This document shows, in pieces, positions 56,851 to 64,000 of a DNA stretch of 64,000 nt. The position numbers were made by a program, and so were the translations under genes. Location: assembly GCF_001704415.2 (NCBI RefSeq), contig NC_030808.1, positions 133,625,089-133,689,088 on the forward strand, given 5' to 3'. Each line of letters begins with the position of its first letter. Position 1 is the first letter of the stretch. The notes below the pieces were generated by a model. It did not search any database. It saw only the letters and a list, made by a program, of their open reading frames with translations, and was not told where the DNA came from. The DNA comes from Capra hircus. Its lineage: Eukaryota; Chordata; Mammalia; Artiodactyla; Bovidae.

Positions 56851-59800
56851 CAATCAAGCATAAGTCATGGATTGAGTGAAGTCTCATCTCAAATACCAAC
56901 TCTGGTCATTGTTAACAGCTGGGTTGAGAAGGATTCTAAGGCTTCATCTGGACTCAGCAAGGAAAAGTGCCATGACTGCTGAGCGATGCCTGCCACAAGT
57001 GAGGGAATGGTAGCCTATATATGGCAAGTATTTGCCTCACTGCACGGAACCACAAAAGATCTTAAAATGGTGGGGGGAAGGGCAATGAGCTGGTTTCATA
57101 AAAGTTTCCATTAAGTATTTTTAAGGCCCAAGGGAAACAGAGGGTTAACTGAGGTCAAGTTTACATTGTATCGAGCAAGCAGCCCTCTGGAGCGGCAAGT
57201 GGAGCGCTGCCAGCATCAGTGACTGTCCTGAACCTGTCGCTGAGCAGCCTTGATGAGGCATCTGTCCAGAAGGGGCTCCTTGCAGCCCTCGGTAGACAGT
57301 TCAGACACCAATGTCCCTGCCCTCAGGGCACATCCATGGGATGCGCTCTCCTGCTCTCCAGCTCCTGTCCACTCCACTGTGCCCAGAGACCTAACATGAC
57401 TCTAAGTGTTAAACTAAGAAGGTAGTTTAGAATGAACGTCTCTATTTAAAGCACTCTGAAAGTACACTGACCCATTTTTCCCAACCTAATCAGCAAAGTG
57501 ATTTTTTCTCCAGATAAGACCCATATCAGCCTAGAAGGAAAAGAAGTTTACGTTGAAAAGGTTATCTTTCTCTTAGTGTTACCGGCTTCTAACAGCCAGT
57601 GGAAATGGCTTCTGGCTGCTGGACTGCAACTGAGTCTATATTATAAAGAGGCCATTCCTAGTTCCCTAGGATGCCAGGAATTTGCATGAAAACACTCTCT
57701 CCATCTCTCCATCTTCTGAGAGAGTTCATCTGGCCCCACTGCTTATTTCTTTCCAGAAGCCACAATCTTGATGGTGACACTGTAATTTATTACCATGCTA
57801 CGGATTATGGTGCAACATACAGAGAATTAGAACTTTAGGTGGGAAACCGGCTGCAGGAACAGGTGAGCTTTTGGAGAGGATGGTCTTATTTGTCATGCAA
57901 ATTGCACACAGAACAGAGAAAAGGGCTGGGAGAAAAGACAACCCAAAGAGACACACTGCGTTGGCTGCAGACAAAATTGTTTCTAAATAGAATGTTTTTC
58001 AAAGCTTTTCTTGAAGCATTAGCTGCTCCTCCGAAATGAATGACACAATGTATTTCGTACTAGTAATAAAATATGTGATTTGAATAACTACAAATGGAGA
58101 GATTTACAGTCGGTGGGGTCCTGGCTGCCTCTCCCCTGAGCTTTGTGAGCATTGAAACCCTTCTGTGAGATGCTGCGAAAGGTAATTGCAGCCCAAACAT
58201 CATTTTCCAGCAGCGAGAGAAAGGCCTATTTGGACATAAATTAACTAAAAATATGCGGATGATAGTGTGTGTTTCATGTGTGAAGAACAGAAAGGCCATT
58301 TGGTGACGTTTCCCAGCTGGAAAACACACACACACACCCTGTTTTCAACCATACAGGCGTTGTTTCTCTGTACTATACTGTCAGGGTAAACAGCTGTCCT
58401 TTACTATCCACCCCCAAAATAGCCCCTGATGGCTGAGATGTGGGCATTTAGTTGATATATATCACAGATTTCTCGAGTTTATAATTTAAAAGAAAAAGTA
58501 GAGAGACAAGGGCTAAAAATTCACTGGCTGCCTTCATTCATTGGACAAGCAGGGTGTCTGTACCCTCTCTGGGCAAGGGCAGGGGCGGTAGAGGGGCAGA
58601 GAACGATACCACTTCTGCCCTGAGGAGGGCGCTTTGCGCGGAGTCCAGCAGCGGTAATCAGCAGGGATGGTGGGGCTTGGTCTCTCCTCGTGCAACCCCC
58701 AAGCCTGGCCTCGCTCTCAGTGCTCCTGAAAAGTCTGCCCCTAGAGAGCATTTGGATTAACTGGTCTAATCTGCTTCAGCTTCTCCACACTGTGCCTACC
58801 CAGAGGCGAACTGCTGGTCACCCAGGGAGGGACCTAGTACCCCTTAAGGACCTGCTGAGCAAGGATGTGTCTGCCCAGCTGTGAAACAAAAACACCCCCC
58901 CCCGCTCCCCAAGAGGGTCGGGTGGGAGAGTGAGCTTCTTTGCCCTCCATCCAGGGATGAGCAGGGCTTAGGAGGAGGCTAGCCAGTCATCCCGATCTCT
59001 ACCCTTCCCTTCCTGGGCTGATCCAGTGCGCAGGGTAGGAACTGAGCTTTTTCCTGGAGCCGCCATCATCACAGATTCACTGCTGCCGGTCAGCCTCAGC
59101 CCCCACCCTTAGAAACCACAGTTCTCTACTTTTCTAGTCAACCTGCTTGCCTTGCCCTGGACCAGGTCTCGGTGGCTCCTGTCTCTGCCAACAGGCTGTG
59201 ATGGTGCCCCACTTTGCCCCAAAGGTCTCCCCTGTGACCTTCAGGTAACCACACCTCTCCCCTTCTAGTCCTGCCTCTGTCTGCGAGCTTCCTGCTGCTC
59301 TTAGGCGCGGCTGCACCTCCGGTGGCAACCTGGCGAGGCCTCAGACAGTGAGCGGTGAGGGCAGGGGCCGCAGGGCGGGCGGCTCCCCCGTCTACGCGGC
59401 CATCCTGGGGACCTCTGTCCCGCTCTGGCAAGCCTGTTTATTCCTCGACCTCACTGAGCTGACTAAGGCCTTCCATGTTTTCCTTCCTCTCTGTAAGCAT
59501 CGACAGACGGTGGCAACTCATTTTCACAGGTATACTAGGTCTTTTCCTTATTCACAGGGTAATATGCTGCCTCACCAATGTCCACTAGCCACGCCTCTAG
59601 CCTCTCTTCCTGTTCCCACCCTCCAGCAGCTATTTTAAAATAATCAGTCACATTAAATAGCTGAAGTTCCCCTGGCCTTCTGAACTGCCCTCCCTTCTTG
59701 GCACGGCTTCTTCCTCAAACAATCCCAGCAGTTATAACCAAGTCACTTAACCACTCTGTCTTACCGTCTCCACCTGCCAATAGGGATAATAATGCTTAAT

Positions 59801-60590
59801 TATCTCAGAGGGGCGCAGGAGGCGCTGCTGGCTGCTGCTGGCAGCGTGTGAGATGTGTGAGCGAGGCTGCTCTGCCTGCCTCCTGGCGGGAGCCTTGTTC
59901 TCCAGGCCGCCTGTCCTCTCTGGCAGCAGTGAAGGAGGGCAGGGCCAGCCCCAAAGACCATTCCGGGAGGCCAGCTCCTCCAGAGCCCCTTCTTAATCAG
60001 TTACATGAACCAAGGGAGGCAAGGATGGTGGCCAGGGGTCCACACTTGATAGAAGGTGGAGGGAGCACTTGAAAGCAGCTTCAGTTCCTAATCCCACGCT
60101 GCCTTTTCCTCATAGCAGATAATAAGAAAGAATGGGGACAAATGTCCCTGAATACGGAGGCCAGGAACATCTTGTCTATCCAAAAAGGGAAAAAAAAGAA
60201 TTGATTTCTGTTTCACTTTTACAGAGCACGGAGCCACTAGCTTCATCATCACCTCTAGACTGTCCGAGTCCCAGTGAGTTCAGGCCTACAAAAGACCATG
60301 TGAGTCTGCCGCATTTTTGATGTTTGGGGAGCCTTTGTTGCGATATAAGAATACTAAAGTGTACCTCAAAGTAAAACGAGGAAAAAAAAATATGTGTTGC
60401 TTTCTTTTTCAAATAAAGCATTAACAAGCGCAGTGTACTGAGCAGGCATAAACTAAGAAGATTGGTGATGGTCCCCACATAAGGAGGAGGATGGGGAGGT
60501 GGGAGGAATCTCACAAACTGTGGCAGGAGTGTATACAATGGCAAAAAAAGTTTTAGGAAGTGAACTTTTTTCCCACCCAAACTTGAAATA
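56851..60590. other. Longest repeat-poor stretch of the intron
   Basis: I recognise no transposon over about 3.7 kb. About 58060-58330 is unique DNA ending in a short (AC)n run (58323-58338). A C-run lies at 58894-58904 and a CpG cluster at 59285-59425. No exon is recognised. Confidence 0.45.
59285..59425. promoter_or_regulatory. Intronic CpG cluster with GC-box-like words
   Basis: About 13 CpG dinucleotides fall within about 140 bp, in a window where CpG is otherwise rare. GGGCGGGCGG at 59375-59384 is a GC-box (Sp1-type) word. The block is too short for a formal CpG island. A regulatory role is inferred only. Confidence 0.3.
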
Positions 60591-61830
60591 TGCAGTTCTT
60601 AACATCACCATGAGGGGCAGCTGAACATCATGTGCTCAAATGTGGTACCCTGAGAAGGACACACCATCATTTATGTAATGCATAAAGCATAGCCTAGTTC
60701 TAAGCATGAGGAGAGATCAGACAAACCCCAAAAGAGGAAGCTTCTATTCAAAGTAGGGGCAGTATTCTTTAACAATGACAATACCATAAAAAACAAAGAA
60801 AGGCTGTAAAAGTGTTCCAGATTAAAAGAGACTTTATCAACATGACAATGAAATGCAATATCTGATCCTGAACTAGATATTGCACTAGAAGGAAAAAGTG
60901 CTAAAAAGGACATTGAGGGTCAGTTAACAGTATTAGAATACAGACAGTAGATTTAATAAAAGTATTTTACCCATGTTAAATTACTGAAGTTGACAACTGT
61001 ACTATTACAGTTATTAACCGAATATCCCTATTCTTAGGAAATTCAGAAATATATACTGAAGTATGTGGGATACTTCATGGGAATAAAAGCCATGATATCT
61101 GCAGCAGGCCTTCCGAGAGTTTAGATAAAAACTTTTTTGGTGGGGAGCAGACAAATAATAAAGAAGTGGGGTGAAATGATAAGAACAAGTGAAAAATCTG
61201 GGCAGAGGTTATATGGATATTATTTGTATTATCTTTGGAACTTTCCTTTAAGCTTGACATTACTTTAAAAATTAAAAAGGTGCAAATTCTTTGGCTCAGC
61301 AATTATTTTTCTTGAAGTTAATTGTACAGAACTAGCTATACAGGTATGCAGAGTCATCTATATAAGAATATTCACTGAAGCACGGTTTGAAATAATACAA
61401 CATCAGAAGCTGCCTAGATAGCCATCAAAGAGAGTTTGTTAAAAAAAGGAAAGTTTGTTAGTTTCTACAGCTCATTCATACACAGGATGCCTGAGAAAAA
61501 TATCTGAGAAACCTACAGGGGTAGCAGCAACAGGTTTCCAAAAGCAGGAAGTAATGTACTAAGCAGGGAAAAGTTCATATCTATGATACATTGTCAAGTG
61601 ACAAAGCAAGGCAATGAATGGATTGGTTTGTATATTGAGACTATTCTTGAGACCATAAAAAATATAAACACACACACACATACAAGCTGGGAAGGAAACA
61701 CACCAAAATACTCATGACAGTGACTTCTAGAGATTGGGCAGGGAGAGTCTCTTTCACTTTTTACTTTAAACACAATTTTAATTTATTTTTTAAGCATTGC
61801 TTTTAAAAATAAACCATAATATTTTAAAAA
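60591..61830 (+). mobile_element. Old interspersed-repeat remnants, L1-like at the end
   Basis: About 60600-61300 resembles a very common mammal-wide repeat of unresolved family (GTACCCTGAGAAGGACACAC, then ATTACTGAAGTTGACAACTG and an A-rich end). About 61301-61830 looks like an L1M 3' UTR (GACAGTGACTTCTAGAGATT, GGGCAGGGAGAGTCTCTTTC, AT-rich tail). Confidence 0.5.
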
Positions 61831-62189
61831 CACAGCATTACTAGGGACTTCTTTGGGTCCCTTTGTTCAGATGAGCTGAAGTTTCAAGTTGGACCCATGA
61901 GGCCCTTCTTCTGGTCCTCCCTGGGTGTGGAGGGAGGGAGTGGGGTGAGGACAGGCCTAAGTCTGGTGAGTGGGGCCTGTGATAACAGCCCCTAAGATCC
62001 ACAGGGGGAAGGGTCAAGTCTGGGTTGGAACAGCAGGAACTGAAGGGCGTCTTCCTCCTGCTGTGAAGAGCCCAGCTGCCTTGGGACAGCCATCTCACTC
62101 CCTGGGTTTATGGGTTTCTACTCTGCTCAACACTGACCAGTCTCCTACTTGGTATTTCAGATCTCTAGGAAGCATGGGTGTCACTCATT

Positions 62190-62440
62190 AATTAATTTCT
62201 TAATTCACTCCACAGTTACTGAGCAGCACACGAAAGCGGAGGTAAACGAGGAAGCCAGGCCAGCTGCTGCAAGAGACAGACGCAGGGCTGGGTGAGACCA
62301 CGAGGCCTGTGGCAGAGGCCTTGACGGGCCACTGAGCCACCTGGAGGAGGGCAGTGATGTGAAAGCAGGTATGGGCTGTGCCAGCAGTGTCGAGAGCACG
62401 GTGAGAGCTAGGCTGTAGGCTGAGCTGCCCACGGTTGTTC
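62190..62440 (-). mobile_element. L2 LINE fragment, antisense (probable)
   Basis: TTCTTAATTCACTCCACAGT, a GCAGGGCTGGGTGAGACC stretch and GGGCAGTGATGTGAAAGCAG follow the antisense L2 layout weakly. Confidence 0.4.
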
Positions 62441-64000
62441 CCAAGCTCTCATGGTCTTTCTTGGCCTTGGATTCTGCTGTCCAACGAGGCTTGCATACAG
62501 AACTTGCTTGGGGTGTACTGGGACCCCAGCCTGATTTAGACTTTAGTAAATGTTGCTTGCATCTTATCTGTTCTTTCTCTTGATTAATCTCTCTATTTTC
62601 TGATCTACTTTAGGATTTATAGTTTTCCCATTTTTTAGAAAACTGACTCCTGGAGAGCCTCACACATTCCCAGGCTCAGCTTTCTCCCAACTTGCTGGGT
62701 CTAAACCCCTAGTCTGCCTCCCTGCCTATCCTGCTTGAGCCCATAGGAGCCCAGGGCTGGGTGGTTTGGGACCACCCGGGCACTTCACAGTAGAAAGGAG
62801 AAACCCATCAGTGTCTGTACCTCCAGCCCTGAACTTGACCTTTTCGCTGTGGCACTTAGTGGCTGTTGCCACTTGGGGCCTTCCTAATCTCACCAGAGCC
62901 TTGAAACTCTGTCTGGAATTGCAAGGCCAATTCCATTCCAAATTTTCTGTGAGAGTCATGGGAACATTCCCTGCTGAAGTCCAAGCCTCTTTCTCTTCAG
63001 AGAGTTCAGAAACCCATTTTATTTGGATCTGGTAAACTGTGAGCCCCTCCAAAACAATTCCTAGTCCCACCAGATCCATAGTCTCCTGAGATCTGGGAAC
63101 CCACTGTTTTGTAGGAGCCCAAAAAGTTCAGGAGACAGTCTTCAACCACAAGACAAGACAAACTCTGGCAACTTCCCAAGACCTGTGGCCTCTGACCATG
63201 GTAAGTAGAGCCTGCTTATCTGGGCTTGGTGGACAGCTTCCCAGTGGTTCTACATCCTGTAGGAAACATTTCAGTATCTCTGGAGGCCTCGCAGACTTTC
63301 ACATTTCTGGGCCGTCCAGTGCTGTGTTTTACTACCTGGGGCAAAGGATGGGTAAGGTCAGAACAGGGCAGGGTGGAGTTGGGGAAGGGAGGGCATCCTA
63401 GCTCTGGAACAAAGTAGGCATGAGGCAGAGAACAGGAATTAATGAGCCAGCATATCTGTGGGACAGATTGGAGTTTGTCTGCTTCCCCCCTCTTCTCCCC
63501 TCCCCTCAAGTAAACCAAGTAGGTCAAAAGTGTGGGCACCTTTGAAAGGTCATAGCCTAAAACAGGAATTGGGGACAGATGGAATGTTAATGTTTCTGGC
63601 CAAAGATCATTCCAAAGGTTCTCAGGCAAAAATCAGAGAGTGTGATCTTTAGAATGTTATTAGGTTGAGTTTCCAAGCACAACAAAAGAACATCTGATTG
63701 GTTTATGGAACTAGCATTGAAAATATTCCCTTTGTCAATGACAAGTGCTGGCCTGGTGACTAGAGTTGGAAAAGGTAATTTTGCAGCTGTGGTAGTACAG
63801 GTAGGTTCAGATAAAAATCATCAATGAACGCTAAAGCTGAGGAAGAGAGAGTGAAGATTTTGATGAAGAACAGTGTATTTTCATAGCCTCACTGTCTTCC
63901 CACAGACTGCTTATCAGTTACAAGAGAAAAAATATGTAACATATATTGCATGTAAATATACATTGGAGAAGTCGGAGAAAACCTTGACTGGGTGATCAAA
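62441..64000. other. Intron DNA to the window end, nothing recognised
   Basis: No exon, RNA gene or young repeat. Open frames such as 63216-63629 (minus, 137 codons) show no domain. Confidence 0.4.

Larger units (their letters stand above)
48728..64000 (-). other. EPHB1: EPHB1 upstream intron, at least 15.3 kb, runs off the window
   Basis: This DNA lies upstream of the 150-nt kinase exon on the gene strand. I looked for the preceding exon, which should carry HRDLAARN and DFG-coding sequence, and did not see it. The block holds MIR, L2, MER5A, two antisense Bov-tA SINEs, a nested LTR/BovB complex and L1-type remnants, listed separately. Repeat-poor stretches are 50350-51210, 51240-52570, 56860-60590 and 62450-64000; none shows an exon. 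Confidence 0.8.

Noticed and set aside
48728..64000. Preceding EPHB1 exon with HRD and DFG motifs
   Set aside because: Searched for by eye on the minus strand and not found; it probably lies beyond the window.
1..64000. CRISPR arrays, operons, riboswitches, phage or defence islands
   Set aside because: The sequence is mammalian. Its direct repeats are SINEs, microsatellites or target duplications.

Overview
The window looks like nuclear DNA of a ruminant, most likely cattle or a close bovid. Four kinds of repeat carry that call: Bov-tA/Bov-A2 SINEs (tRNA-derived head, Bov-A tail), BovB (RTE-class) LINEs ending in ACTGA-type repeats, CHR-type tRNA-Glu SINEs, and ruminant-type L1 3' ends. Older mammal-wide MIR, L2, MER5A and L1M fossils lie among them. 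There are no bacterial-type operons, CRISPR arrays or phage features. All family names come from recalled consensus sequences, not from a masking run.

The only protein-coding gene I can support is the 3' end of EPHB1, the ephrin type-B receptor 1 tyrosine kinase, on the minus strand. Four consecutive exons read in perfect phase: 48578-48727 (150 nt), 41779-41972 (194 nt), 39796-39951 (156 nt) and 36358-36466 (109 nt of coding, ending in TGA). Together they encode 202 residues plus the stop: the kinase C-lobe from the APE motif on, the kinase-SAM linker, the SAM domain and the C-terminal tail. By length this equals human residues 783-984. A 3' UTR continues to lower coordinates, with a first AATAAA at 35449-35454. 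Position 48728 to the window end is the next upstream intron; I found no upstream exon in it.

Layout: 1-34,800 has no gene and is taken as DNA downstream of EPHB1. Of this, 1-20 kb is an AT-rich graveyard of nested transposons. BovB sits inside BovB, SINE pairs sit inside BovB, two oppositely oriented BovB tails sit inside one L1, and CHR and BovB sit inside an old L1M. From 20 to 35 kb the DNA is richer in GC, with MIR, L2, MER5A and single SINEs. The EPHB1 3' UTR and exons span 35.4-48.7 kb, and 48.7-64 kb is intron. That intron holds a three-layer nest: a MaLR-like LTR split by a separate LTR-like insert and by a 1.6-kb BovB.

I saw no undescribed biological system. The most notable structures are the inverted BovB pair at 10.4-11.9 kb, the repeated SINE insertions at one BovB target, the inverted SINEs around EPHB1 exon 13, an intronic CpG cluster, and three residues in the EPHB1 tail that differ from the human protein as I recall it.
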